64,000 nucleotides of DNA from Sphingobium baderi (GCF_001456115.1 NZ_CP013264.1:2002501-2066500); one strand, 5' to 3'. Shown: positions 35,806 to 44,471, counted from the stretch's first letter. The notes: generated from the sequence alone by a model not told the origin. Numbers and translations: made by a program.

Positions 35806-36234
35806 ATGGGCGTGGTTCAGGAAAAATTTGTCGAGGAATTTTGTGACGCCTGGGGTGACGGGACCGATGAAAGTCGCCCGGACGTCGAAAAGATATTGTC
35901 GATGATGTCACCCGATGCCGAATGGCAATTATGGGTGCCTGGTGGTCCGACGATCCGCGGCCGTGATGCGCTGCGTGCCGAAATCCATCGCCAGATGCGG
36001 TTCGCGACGAACAACAAGTGCAATGTCGTCAACGTTCTGTCGAACGATCATATGGTCATGCAGGAAAGATCCGATCAGGCCATTATCCGCGGCAAGCCAT
36101 GCCCGCATCAGATGGTCGCTATCTACGAACTTGACGGGAACGGCCTGATCAAGCGCTGGCGCGAATATCTCGACATGATGGACCTGTTGAAGAAACAGGG
36201 CGGAGACCTCAACGACGCAGCCTATGGCGGCTGA
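35806..36234 (+). CDS. Limonene-1,2-epoxide hydrolase-like NTF2-fold protein
   Basis: 142 residues. LEH-type residues are Arg88 and Asp90 in MQERSDQA and Asp123 in RWREYLDM. The Tyr/Asn water-holding pair is missing (EWQLWV). It is more distant from the two other LEH-like proteins than they are from each other. It starts 39 bases after the exported esterase stop and precedes a TBDR gene. GGAG lies 8 bases before the ATG. Epoxide hydrolysis is inferred; a SnoaL-type isomerase is the alternative. Confidence 0.84.
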   Translation: MGVVQEKFVEEFCDAWGDGTDESRPDVEKILSMMSPDAEWQLWVPGGPTIRGRDALRAEIHRQMRFATNNKCNVVNVLSNDHMVMQERSDQAIIRGKPCPHQMVAIYELDGNGLIKRWREYLDMMDLLKKQGGDLNDAAYGG

Positions 36235-36438
36235 TACCCACGCCCGAACTACAATAAATATCTGGCGTAATGAATGAAGGGAGGCGCCGCCACTGGCGGT
36301 GACCTCCACGGACAAGGTGAGGAAGGCTGACCGGCGACAATGCCGACGGCGCCGCGCGACGGAACTCGGTTTTTCGAGCTGCGAAGCCGTGCCTGCGACA
36401 GGACGACGACCGGTCAGCCATTTGGCTGAAGGGAAATC

Positions 36439-38724
36439 ATGATGAATGCAGCACTTTCTTCAAGTGTGATCGCCAGGCTTGCGTTGATGGCCGGCTGTTC
36501 GGTCGTTGCGGTCGGTACGGCGGCGGCGCAAACCGGATCGTCGGCTTCGAAGGACACGTCCGCGGCGCAGACGCCGACCGACGCCACCAATCTGGCGAAC
36601 CCGATGGCTGACATCATAGTCGTCGCACGGCGTAGCGAGGAACGGCTGCAATCCGTTCCACTCAGCATTACCGCCGTGTCCAACGCTCAATTGTCAGCGA
36701 CCACCGTCACCACCGGCACCGACCTTCAGAAGCTGGTCCCCACGCTGAACGTCGGGGTAAGCATCTTCGGTTCAAGTCAGCAATATTCCCTGCGCGGCGT
36801 TCGAACGGGGGTGGTGACCTATTTCAATGAAGTGCCGGTTTCGACCAGTGCCGCTGATCTCCAGCTCTGGGATCTGCAATCCGTTCAGGCGATTGCGGGC
36901 CCGCAAGGCACATTGTTCGGGCGCAACAGCACTGGCGGCGCGGTATTGTTCGTTCCGCAGCGGCCAAAGGATGAATTTGGCGGCTATGTCGACGGCCGGA
37001 TCGGCAGCTATAATTTGCGCGAAGTGACGGGTGTGATCAATGTCCCGATCGCCGATGTGTTGAAGGTCCGTCTCGGCGTTCAGCGTACCAAGCGCGATGC
37101 CTTGACGAAGAATATCTCCGGCCCGGACATGAACACGCAGGATCGGACGGTCGTGCGGGCCTCGGTATTGTTCGAACCGACCAGTTGGCTTTCCAACTAT
37201 ACCGTGTTCCTCTATTCGCACCGCGATGAGCGGCCGCTGGCCCAGATCAGCGGGTCCGATGGCGTTGTCGTCTCCTGTCCGACCAGTATCCCCAGTTGTG
37301 TCTATGGCGCTACATATAACGAAGAACTGCTGGACCAGCATGCCCGTGGCATCAGAACCGTATCCATCCCGCTCGATACGCGGCAATATGATGAACCTTG
37401 GCTGCTTACAAATATCCTGTCCGCACAGGCCGGGGATATCACGTTCAAATATATTGCTGGCTATGGCGGCAACAAGCAGGATCAGTTTACCAGCCAGTTG
37501 TCGATCGCCTTGCCAGTCATTGTCGGTGATAATGAATCGAAATCGCGCCAGCACACCCATGAACTGGAAATTCTTGGCAGCATGTTCGACAATCGCCTGA
37601 CCTGGGTGGGTGGTCTTTATTATTGGAAGAATCGTTCGAATAGTCTGAACCGCTATCTGTTGTTTGCACCCGCGGGCACTGTTCTGTCCGATCTGACGAC
37701 TCAGCAGACCGGCGGCATCGATCAGCAGATTTCGAAGGCCGTTTACGGTCAGGCGACGTTCGCCGCTACCGACCGGCTCAAATTGACCGCGGGCGTGCGT
37801 TACACCAAGGACAAGCAACTCACCAATCAGGTCGGGTACAGCCCGGGCCTCCAGTGTAACCTCCCTGATTTCCCCAATGTCGATCTGACGACCTGCCACC
37901 AGCGCATTACGTCGACCTCGGATGCCGTCACCTACAACTTCTCGGTTGATTATGAGCTGTCGGACAAGGTTCTTGTCTATGCCACGACGCGCAAGGGCTA
38001 TAATGCGGGCGGCTTCAACGCCAATATCAACGACCCCAAGCTCGAAATCGTGAAACCTGAATATATCCGCGATTATGAGGCGGGCGTGAAGGCGGACTGG
38101 AATCTCGGTTTGGTTCCGATACGTACGAACATTTCGGCCTTCCTTTCAAAGTATAAGGATATTCAGCGCACGACGTCCCTGATCCTCGATGATCTGGTGG
38201 TTACCGGCAATTTCAACGCCGCCGCGGCCACCATCTATGGCGGGCAGATTGAGGTGCTGGCCCGTCCGGTGACCGGGTTCGATTTGCAAGCATCCTATGG
38301 TTATCTTCAAACCAAATATGACAGTTTCGACAATCCGCTGGTCGGTAATCTGACGGGCAACAAATTCGCCCAGGCGCCGACCCATACCTTGCACCTCGCA
38401 GGAACCTACACCTATCCGCTTTCGGTAGGGGAACTCGTTGCGAATGCGAGTTACGGCTATACCAGCAGCGTCACATTCGCGGACGACAATATCACCACGC
38501 CCGGCAACACGGCCCGGGGATATGGTCTGGTCGATGCCCGGCTCAGCTGGAACAATGTTGCCGGTCTGGGGATCGACGCCAGCGTGTACGTCAAGAATGC
38601 CACCAACAAGAAATATATCCTCAACGCCACCGATCGCACCACGCCGTTCGGGTTCGTGTCGAGGCTCTATGGTGATCAGCGCACCGTGGGATTGCAAGTG
38701 AGATACTCCTTCGGCGACCGGTAA
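36439..38724 (+). CDS. TonB-dependent receptor
   Basis: 761 residues. A signal peptide ends near GTAAAQ. TonB box DIIVVARRSEE and plug with YSLRGVRTG, YFNEVPVSTSAADL and AIAGPQGTLFGRNS come next, then a barrel ending GLQVRYSFGDR. Two start ATGs (36439, 36442) follow AAGGG. It resembles the partial receptor at the left window edge, so the two may take up related ligands. It probably belongs with the exported esterase and epoxide-hydrolase-like genes, though a 204-base gap could hold its own promoter. Confidence 0.94.
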   Translation: MMNAALSSSVIARLALMAGCSVVAVGTAAAQTGSSASKDTSAAQTPTDATNLANPMADIIVVARRSEERLQSVPLSITAVSNAQLSATTVTTGTDLQKLVPTLNVGVSIFGSSQQYSLRGVRTGVVTYFNEVPVSTSAADLQLWDLQSVQAIAGPQGTLFGRNSTGGAVLFVPQRPKDEFGGYVDGRIGSYNLREVTGVINVPIADVLKVRLGVQRTKRDALTKNISGPDMNTQDRTVVRASVLFEPTSWLSNYTVFLYSHRDERPLAQISGSDGVVVSCPTSIPSCVYGATYNEELLDQHARGIRTVSIPLDTRQYDEPWLLTNILSAQAGDITFKYIAGYGGNKQDQFTSQLSIALPVIVGDNESKSRQHTHELEILGSMFDNRLTWVGGLYYWKNRSNSLNRYLLFAPAGTVLSDLTTQQTGGIDQQISKAVYGQATFAATDRLKLTAGVRYTKDKQLTNQVGYSPGLQCNLPDFPNVDLTTCHQRITSTSDAVTYNFSVDYELSDKVLVYATTRKGYNAGGFNANINDPKLEIVKPEYIRDYEAGVKADWNLGLVPIRTNISAFLSKYKDIQRTTSLILDDLVVTGNFNAAAATIYGGQIEVLARPVTGFDLQASYGYLQTKYDSFDNPLVGNLTGNKFAQAPTHTLHLAGTYTYPLSVGELVANASYGYTSSVTFADDNITTPGNTARGYGLVDARLSWNNVAGLGIDASVYVKNATNKKYILNATDRTTPFGFVSRLYGDQRTVGLQVRYSFGDR

Positions 38725-38789
38725 TCGTCTGACATTCGCTCTTGCAAAAGAATCGTGAGGTAAGCGGAAGCGCTGACGGCATCGCGGTT

Positions 38790-38832
38790 AGCGCTAGAGA
38801 ACGCCCCACTATCGATAGTGGGGCGTTGCGCT
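38790..38832. terminator. Perfect 28-bp palindrome, terminator of the receptor gene
   Basis: Bases 38800-38827 are a perfect palindrome with 14-bp arms. An outer AGCGC/GCGCT pair extends the stem after a 5-base bulge. CAGTTTTCC follows. It ends the plus-strand operon and lies between the island and the tRNA gene. Confidence 0.75.
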
Positions 38833-38975
38833 CAGTTTTCCTCACCTCAGTTGCAATTTCTGGGACTGGCAGGAACGTTCTATGCATAGCCCATCGGTTC
38901 AAAAATGGGGCCGATCCGGTCGCGCATCACAATTTGTAAGTCATCGCACATCGAGTCGAATCTAGAGGATTCGGC

Positions 38976-39050
38976 TGGCTGGGGCGGCAGGATTCGAACC
39001 TGCGCATGCCGGTACCAAAAACCGGTGCCTTACCGCTTGGCTACGCCCCA
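38976..39050 (-). tRNA. tRNA-Gln (anticodon UUG), CCA encoded
   Basis: A full cloverleaf can be drawn on the minus strand: acceptor TGGGGCG/CGCCCCA, D arm GCC...GGC, anticodon stem CCGGT/ACCGG with loop TTTTGGT (anticodon TTG), T arm GCAGG-TTCGAAT-CCTGC, discriminator G, then genomic CCA. Its 3' end faces the catabolic region. It is the only RNA gene seen. Confidence 0.95.
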
Positions 39051-39176
39051 TCAGATCGCCGGGATGGCTGATGCGGTTCGCATATAACGCCTGATCTGCG
39101 AAAGGAAAGCCTAGTCATTGCGATCATTGCGCGTCAATATGAGGAGATCGAACCAGCCTTGGGGGAAACGCTGGCC

Positions 39177-39689
39177 ATGGCCGCAAACAATAGCCTGACC
39201 GCATCACAAATCTCCCCGGCATCTCCGCTTTTCCTACGTGAGGATGAAATAAGGCGGGGCATTGAAATGCTGTATTTCGGCTATTCAGCCCTGACACGAT
39301 CCATTGATGAAACGTTGCTCGCGCAGGGATTGGGCCGGGCGCACCATCGGGCTCTATATTTCATTTCCCGTCAGCCGGATCTGACCGTCAAGGACCTGCT
39401 TCGGCTTTTGGCCATCACGAAACAATCCCTTGGGCGCGTTCTCAACGATCTTGTCGATGGCGGCTATATAGAAACGCGTCAGGGCACGAATGATCGGCGG
39501 CAAAAATTGTTGCGCCTCAGTCCGCAAGGCGCGGCGCTGGAGGCGGAACTGTTCCGCGCCCTGCGTGAGAAAATGGCGTCGGCTTATGCACAAGCGGGAC
39601 AAGGATCGGTCACTGGTTTTTGGCGCGTGCTGGAAGGTCTTATCCCCGATCAGGACAAGTCCATGGTCTTGGGTCTGCGAAACCGCTGA
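39177..39689 (+). CDS. MarR family transcriptional regulator
   Basis: 170 residues. The winged helix covers about residues 60-125 (LTVKDLLRLLAITKQSLGRVLNDLVDGG, then ETRQGTNDRRQKLLRLS with the wing DRR motif). The ATG at 39177 follows GGGGGAA; a TTG at 39159 is an alternative start. It is divergent from the tRNA gene and 72 bases upstream of a small lipoprotein gene. The target is unknown. Confidence 0.9.
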   Translation: MAANNSLTASQISPASPLFLREDEIRRGIEMLYFGYSALTRSIDETLLAQGLGRAHHRALYFISRQPDLTVKDLLRLLAITKQSLGRVLNDLVDGGYIETRQGTNDRRQKLLRLSPQGAALEAELFRALREKMASAYAQAGQGSVTGFWRVLEGLIPDQDKSMVLGLRNR

Positions 39690-39761
39690 ACCATTGACGG
39701 GAGGCAACTTTATGGTCTTTGATGCGCTTAATCCCGCTTACAAGTTGAACGAGGAGCGATC

Positions 39762-40073
39762 ATGAGGAAATTCTTTCTGGCAACCGCCACTATATTGTTT
39801 GCCGCTGGTCTGTCCGCCTGCTCGGAAAAGGCGCAGGACAGCTTGGAAAACGCGGGCTCGGCGATTGGGAATGATGTCAGCGGCTCCATGGAAAGCGCAG
39901 GCGATCGGATTGATAATGGTCTCGACCGGGCAGGGCAGGCCATTGATGAAGGCTCTGACAGGGTTGGCGCCGCTGCCGACAATGCCGCTCATGATGCACG
40001 CCGGGAGGCGGGAGAGGCCAAGCGCGACGTCGGAGAATCGCTGGAAAAGGCAGGTAACGACCTGAAGAATTAA
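39762..40073 (+). CDS. Small lipoprotein with amphipathic helical repeats
   Basis: 103 residues. A lipoprotein signal peptide has lipobox LSAC (Cys20). The mature part is one long run of charged and small residues with loose 11-residue periodicity (SGSMESAGDRIDNGLDRAGQ, EGSDRVGAAADN), like apolipoprotein or LEA-type helices. It is probably attached to a membrane in the periplasm. GAGGAGCGATC precedes the ATG. The function is unknown; an envelope-stress role is a guess. Confidence 0.85.
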   Translation: MRKFFLATATILFAAGLSACSEKAQDSLENAGSAIGNDVSGSMESAGDRIDNGLDRAGQAIDEGSDRVGAAADNAAHDARREAGEAKRDVGESLEKAGNDLKN

Positions 40074-40080
40074 TGATCCA

Positions 40081-40108
40081 GCGCCGCCGGTCCGGTGAGC
40101 GGTGGCGC
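40081..40108. terminator. Hairpin between convergent genes
   Basis: Arms GCGCCGCCG and CGGTGGCGC pair over 9 positions, one as G-U, around a 10-base loop. It lies between the lipoprotein stop and the stop of the opposite enoyl-CoA isomerase-like gene. There is no strong T-run. Confidence 0.45.
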
Positions 40109-40114
40109 AAATGC

Positions 40115-40876
40115 TCAGGACGGCTTACGGAATACCGGCACCCTTTTTTCGAAAAAGGCTGTGAAAGCCTCCCGCGCTTCGGGGGATTGCATGGCTTCCC
40201 CGAAAAGCCGCCCTTCTTCTTCGATGCGCGCGCGAAGTTCATCGAGATCGCCTTTCAGCAAACGCCTGGTTATAGCGAGCGCCTGCGGTGGCTTCGCCGT
40301 TAATGCCGCAGCCGTTTTTCGGGCATGGTCAAGCAGGATATCGCTCGCGACAATGGCGCTGACCAGCCCTGCTCGGTCTGCGCTTTCCGCATCCATGGGT
40401 TCGCCCAGCAAAAGCATGGCCGCAGCCTTGGCATAGCCCATCATCGCGGGGGCGAGCAGGCTGGAGCCCGCTTCGGGTACGATTCCCAGATTGACGAAGG
40501 GCATGATGAAGCGAGCATCGGGTGCGGCGTAAATCAGGTCGCAATGGAAGAGCATGGTGGTGCCGATGCCCACCGCCAGGCCTTGAACCGCCGCCACGAT
40601 TGGCTTGTCGAACGATGCTATCGCGCGAATAAACTCGAAGGCTGCCTCGCCGCCCTGCGGGCCTGCGACGAAATCCTTGAGATCGTTGCCAGCGCAGAAA
40701 TCGCTCCCCCGTCCGGCGATCAGGACCGTGCCGATATCGCTGCGGCGCGAAGCATCCGCCAGCGCGGCGGTCATGGTGCGATACATGGCGGCGGTCAGGG
40801 CATTTTTCTTGTCGGGGCGATCGATATGGATTTCGATGATGCCGTCATTTTCGACCAGCACTATGCCTTCGCTCAC
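40115..40876 (-). CDS. Enoyl-CoA hydratase/isomerase family protein (delta3,delta2-enoyl-CoA isomerase-like)
   Basis: 253-residue crotonase-fold enzyme. Oxyanion-hole segments are GSDFCAGNDLKDF and VQGLAVGIG. The two hydratase glutamates are absent (positions read TTML and MPF). A Glu135 is present in GIVPEAGSS, as in delta3,delta2-enoyl-CoA isomerases. It therefore probably shifts a double bond in unsaturated acyl-CoA. The start is GTG at 40876 with GGGAG 6 bases upstream; the long open frame to 41227 is antisense to the next gene and not coding. Confidence 0.87.
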   Translation of the reverse strand: MSEGIVLVENDGIIEIHIDRPDKKNALTAAMYRTMTAALADASRRSDIGTVLIAGRGSDFCAGNDLKDFVAGPQGGEAAFEFIRAIASFDKPIVAAVQGLAVGIGTTMLFHCDLIYAAPDARFIMPFVNLGIVPEAGSSLLAPAMMGYAKAAAMLLLGEPMDAESADRAGLVSAIVASDILLDHARKTAAALTAKPPQALAITRRLLKGDLDELRARIEEEGRLFGEAMQSPEAREAFTAFFEKRVPVFRKPS

Positions 40877-40968
40877 GATCTGCTCCCTGAAACGATCAAG
40901 AGGGAACTGTTGGCCGATGATGATGGTCACGTCTATCCTTTGCCGCCTCTTTTCAGCACATAGGCTGC

Positions 40969-41982
40969 ATGAGTCGGCTAAGATTGATTCTGGACCCTTT
41001 CCTGCTGCTGCTGATCGCCATGGTCGTGCTGGCATCGATGGTCCCGGCGCATGGCCGGGGCGCGCAAGCCGTGAATATCGCTGCGGATGTCGGCATTGTG
41101 CTGCTGTTCTTCCTGCACGGCGCGAAGCTGTCGCGGGAGGCGATCTGGAATGGGGCGCGGGCGTGGAAGCTGCACCTGGCGACATTGGGGACGACCTTTG
41201 CGGCCTTTCCGCTGCTGGGGCTGGCAACGCAGCAGATCGGGGCGCTGCCCGCGACGATGAGGGCCGGGCTGCTATTCCTGACGCTGCTGCCCTCGACCGT
41301 GCAGTCGTCCATCGCCTTCACCGCTATCGCGCGGGGCAATGTGGCGGCGGCTGTGGTGAGTGCCTCCTTCTCAAACCTGCTGGGCATATTCCTGACGCCG
41401 GTGCTGGTCGCGCTGCTGATGCAGGGAGGGGGGACGGCGGGGATGATCTCGCTCCAGTCGATCGAGGGGATCGTGCTGCAATTGCTGCTGCCCTTTGTAG
41501 TCGGACATCTGATGCGGCCTTGGATCGGGGGCTTTGTGGAGCGGCACCGGACGATGCTGGGGCGGGTCGATCGGACGTCGATTCTGTTGATCGTTTATTC
41601 GGCCTTTAGCGCGGCGGTGGTGGAGGGGCTGTGGCACAAGGTGTCGCGGGCGGAACTGGCGCTGCTGACGGGTGTGTGCGTGGCGATGCTGATCGTCGTG
41701 CTGCTGTTTAGCTGGGCGCTGGGGCGGGTGCTGGGTTTTGCGCGGGAGGATGCCATCGTGCTGCAATTCTGCGGGTCGAAGAAGAGTCTGGCGTCGGGCG
41801 TGCCGATTGCGGGCGTACTGTTCCCGGCGAGCGTGGTGGGACCGTTGATCCTGCCGCTGATGCTGTTTCATCAGATCCAGCTTATCGCCTGTGCGCTGCT
41901 GGCGCGGCATTATGGGGCGGAGGCGGAGCGGGAAGAGGGGACGCGAAACCAAGAGGGAAGTGGTGAAGTGAACGCGGTTTGA
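40969..41982 (+). CDS. Bile acid:sodium symporter family transporter (SBF-like)
   Basis: 337 residues, a membrane protein with about 9-10 hydrophobic segments. Family marks are ADVGIVLLFFLHGAKLSREA, LPSTVQSSIAFTAIARGN and FCGSKKSLASGVPIAGVLF, typical of the YfeH/SBF-like branch. The real substrate is unknown; bile acid transport should not be assumed. The plus-strand FAD enzyme follows after 39 bases. Confidence 0.92.
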   Translation: MSRLRLILDPFLLLLIAMVVLASMVPAHGRGAQAVNIAADVGIVLLFFLHGAKLSREAIWNGARAWKLHLATLGTTFAAFPLLGLATQQIGALPATMRAGLLFLTLLPSTVQSSIAFTAIARGNVAAAVVSASFSNLLGIFLTPVLVALLMQGGGTAGMISLQSIEGIVLQLLLPFVVGHLMRPWIGGFVERHRTMLGRVDRTSILLIVYSAFSAAVVEGLWHKVSRAELALLTGVCVAMLIVVLLFSWALGRVLGFAREDAIVLQFCGSKKSLASGVPIAGVLFPASVVGPLILPLMLFHQIQLIACALLARHYGAEAEREEGTRNQEGSGEVNAV

Positions 41983-42021
41983 TTTTTATCGTTTCGATGT
42001 CGTAACGATAGGAGAAGAAGC

Positions 42022-43632
42022 TTGAGCCGGCATTATGACGCGGTGATCGTGGGTGGCGGGCATAATGGGCTGGTCTGCGCCTTTTATCTGGCGCGGGCGG
42101 GGTATCGCGTCCGCATCCTGGAGCGGCGCGCCATCGTGGGCGGGGCGGCGGTGACGGAGGCGTTCCATCCCGGCTTCCGCAATTCGACGGCCAGCTATAC
42201 CGTCAGCCTGCTGCATCCCAAGATCATCCGCGACATGAAGCTGGCCGACCATGGCTATCGCGTGATCGAGCGGCCGATCAGCAATTTCCTGCCGCAGCCC
42301 GATGGCGGATACCTGAAATTGGGCGGCGGGCTGGAGAGGACGCAAGCGGAGTTCCGCAAATTCAGCGCGAAGGATGCCGACGCGCTGCCTGCTTATTACG
42401 AGGCGCTGGACGTCGTGGCGGATGTGCTGCGCGACATGACGCTGAAGGCGCCGCCCAATGTGGGGGATGGATTTGCCACGCTGATCGAGGCGGTGAAGCA
42501 GGGACGGCGCGTCGCGGGTCTTTCCATCGAGCGGCAGCGCGACGTGCTGGACCTGTTCGCCAAATCGGCGCGGACGTTTCTCGATTCATGGTTCGAGAGC
42601 GAGGCGGTGAAGGCGGCTTTCGGCTTCGACGCGGTGGTGGGCCATTATGCGTCGCCCGATACGCCGGGAAGCGCCTATGTGCTGCTGCATCATGTGTTTG
42701 GCGAGGTGAACGGAAAGAAGGGCGCATGGGGGCATAGCGTCGGCGGCATGGGCGCGATCACGCAGGCGATGGCGAAGGTCGTGAGCGCCATGGGCGTGGA
42801 GATCAGCCTGGAAGCGCCGGTCGACCGGGTGCTGGTGGATGGCGGGCGCGCGGTCGGCGTGCGGCTGGAAAGCGGAGAGGAAGTGACGGGCCGCACCGTC
42901 ATCGCCAATGTGGGGCCGAAGCTGCTCTATGAGCGGATGATGGACGCGGGCGATCTGCCCGCCGATTTCGTGAGGCGCATCCGGGCGTTCAAGACGGGAT
43001 CGGGCACGTTCCGCATGAATGTGGCGCTGTCGGCGCTGCCGGATTTCGCCTGTCTGCCGGGCGAAGGCGAGCATCACCAGTCGGGGATCATCATCGCGCC
43101 GACGCTGGATTATATGGACCGGGCCTTTCTGGACGCGAAACGGGACGGTTGGTCGAAGCAGCCGATCGTGGAGATGCTGATCCCGTCCACCATCGACGAC
43201 AGCCTCGCGCCGCCAGGTCGCCATGTGGCGAGCCTGTTCTGCCAGCAGTTCGCGCCGGTCCTGCCCGATGGCCGCAACTGGGACGATGAACGGGAAGCGG
43301 CGGCGGACGCGATCATCGCGACGGTGGAGGATCATGCGCCCGGTTTCGCGAAAAGCGTGATCGCGCGGCAGATTCATTCTCCGCTCGATCTGGAGCGGAA
43401 ATTCGGGTTGGCCGGCGGCGACATCATGCATGGCAATATGACGCTGGACCAGCTTTGGGCGGCGCGGCCGGTGCTGGGGCATGGCGCGTATCGCGGGCCG
43501 ATCAAAGGGCTTTATATGTGCGGGGCGGGAACGCATCCGGGCGGCGGCGTGACGGGCGCGCCGGGGCATAATGCAGCGCGGGCGGTGCTGAAGGATCGGG
43601 CGGTCCTGGGGAGATGGCTGGGGCGGGGGTAG
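42022..43632 (+). CDS. Phytoene-desaturase-like NAD(P)/FAD oxidoreductase
   Basis: 536 residues. An N-terminal FAD-binding motif (YDAVIVGGGHNGLVCAFYLARAG) and a C-terminal GLYMCGAGTHPGGGVTGAPGHNAAR match the CrtI-like amine-oxidase family. The middle has family features such as GGMGAITQAMA. The start is TTG, with AGGAG 7-8 bases upstream. It lies 39 bases after the transporter gene. No carotenoid genes are near, so desaturation of another polyene or a saturase/oxidase role is possible. Confidence 0.9.
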   Translation: MSRHYDAVIVGGGHNGLVCAFYLARAGYRVRILERRAIVGGAAVTEAFHPGFRNSTASYTVSLLHPKIIRDMKLADHGYRVIERPISNFLPQPDGGYLKLGGGLERTQAEFRKFSAKDADALPAYYEALDVVADVLRDMTLKAPPNVGDGFATLIEAVKQGRRVAGLSIERQRDVLDLFAKSARTFLDSWFESEAVKAAFGFDAVVGHYASPDTPGSAYVLLHHVFGEVNGKKGAWGHSVGGMGAITQAMAKVVSAMGVEISLEAPVDRVLVDGGRAVGVRLESGEEVTGRTVIANVGPKLLYERMMDAGDLPADFVRRIRAFKTGSGTFRMNVALSALPDFACLPGEGEHHQSGIIIAPTLDYMDRAFLDAKRDGWSKQPIVEMLIPSTIDDSLAPPGRHVASLFCQQFAPVLPDGRNWDDEREAAADAIIATVEDHAPGFAKSVIARQIHSPLDLERKFGLAGGDIMHGNMTLDQLWAARPVLGHGAYRGPIKGLYMCGAGTHPGGGVTGAPGHNAARAVLKDRAVLGRWLGRG

Positions 43633-43648
43633 CGTTTGTCCCGCTATC

Positions 43649-43715
43649 CGTTCGTGTTGAAATCGAGACATGATGGCAAGGCGTCGGCGTGTCTCGACTT
43701 CACTCGACACGAACG
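43649..43715. repeat. Large imperfect inverted repeat (sphingomonad-type intergenic palindrome)
   Basis: Left arm 43649-43670 (CGTTCGTGTTGAAATCGAGA...) and right arm 43690-43715 (...TCGACTTCACTCGACACG) form an imperfect hairpin followed by GGTTTTT. From memory, the motif CGTTCGTGTCGAG is a widespread intergenic palindrome in sphingomonads. It probably also terminates the FAD enzyme transcript. Confidence 0.7.
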
Positions 43716-43813
43716 AAGGTTTTTGGTCAGTTCAGTGGGACAAGCGCTGGCCTCGCCTGTTCGCGCATAAGCGGGTGACTGGATCGCCCTGGAGTATGTC
43801 CGGTTGAAATTGT

Positions 43814-43833
43814 GCTCCTGCGAAGGCGGGAGC
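43814..43833. repeat. Short hairpin repeat GCTCCTGC-GAAG-GCGGGAGC
   Basis: 8-bp stem with one mismatch and a GAAG loop. It resembles another common sphingomonad intergenic element. A second hairpin, TGCTGCTG-CCTT-CAGCAGCA, follows at 43855-43874. Together with the larger palindrome at 43649 these fill the 440-base gene-free region; I see no gene there. Confidence 0.6.
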
Positions 43834-43999
43834 CCAAGTCCGCCGCCTGATCTGTGCTGCTGCCTTCAGCAGCATATCGGGATTGCATTGCGACCGGGTG
43901 GTTTGAGGATGGCGGACAGGGATCGTCGAACCGCTTCCCCTTTTCCATCATCCCCATCGAGCCATGGAGGCGGGCCGCCACGCCGAAAGATTTCCCTAT

Positions 44000-44022
44000 A
44001 ACGTGTATTTCAGTTGCATGTT
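44000..44022. promoter_or_regulatory. Candidate NsrR operator 1
   Basis: Matches about 16 of 22 informative positions of the gamma/beta-proteobacterial NsrR consensus (AAGATGCATTT-n-AAATGCATCTT). Visible half-sites are GTGTATTT and TTGCAT. It lies 51 bases upstream of the truncated haemoglobin start, near the probable -35 region. Confidence 0.55.
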
Positions 44023-44036
44023 TTGTTGCGCCTATA

Positions 44037-44059
44037 TAGATGCATTTCATATACATGAT
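44037..44059. promoter_or_regulatory. Candidate NsrR operator 2
   Basis: Left half TAGATGCATTT matches 10 of 11 consensus positions; right half ATATACATGAT matches 7. Its centre is 37 bp from that of operator 1. It overlaps the likely -10 (TATATAGA at 44033-44040) and transcription start of the nitric oxide defence operon. Confidence 0.6.
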
Positions 44060-44072
44060 TGGAGTCGCGGCG

Positions 44073-44471
44073 ATGACAGGATCGCAAGCCGGATTGGGGA
44101 TGGACGACAGCGGGCTGGGTCAACTGGTTGACGCATTCTATGCGCGGATTCGCCAGGATGAGGCGCTGGGGCCGATCTTCAACGATGCGGTGGATGACTG
44201 GCCGGAGCATATCGGGAAGCTGACGGATTTCTGGTCGTCGGTCATGCTGGGGAGCGGGCGCTACAAGGGGCAGCCGGTCCCGGCGCACAGGAAACATCGC
44301 GACCGCATCAGCCCCGCTTTGTTCGACCGCTGGCTGGCGCTTTGGGCGCGGACGACCGACGAGATGATGTTGCCCGAGGTCGCCAGCGCCTTGCAGGAGA
44401 AGGCGGGCCGGATCGCCGAAAGCCTGCAACTGGCGCTGTTCTTCCGGCTGGACGGGGCAGTCCGGTCATGA
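44073..44471 (+). CDS. Group III truncated haemoglobin
   Basis: 132 residues, 2-on-2 globin. Features are LVDAFYARIRQDEALGPIF (B helix Tyr23) and HIGKLTDFWSSVMLGSGRYKG. The proximal His is probably His72 in VPAHRKH, followed by LFDRWLALW. It binds NO or O2 in the cytoplasm and probably helps NO detoxification or sensing. The ATG at 44073 is chosen; an ATG at 44055 is possible but lies inside the operator. First gene of the operon with the DUF1971 protein and flavohaemoglobin. Confidence 0.92.
   Translation: MTGSQAGLGMDDSGLGQLVDAFYARIRQDEALGPIFNDAVDDWPEHIGKLTDFWSSVMLGSGRYKGQPVPAHRKHRDRISPALFDRWLALWARTTDEMMLPEVASALQEKAGRIAESLQLALFFRLDGAVRS

Noticed and set aside
40877..41227. N-terminal extension of the enoyl-CoA isomerase-like protein
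   Set aside because: It would overlap the transporter gene antisense and add low-complexity sequence; a GTG with ribosome site marks the true start.
43633..44072. Possible CRISPR-like repeats
   Set aside because: The repeats are different palindromes, not regularly spaced direct repeats, and no cas genes are present.
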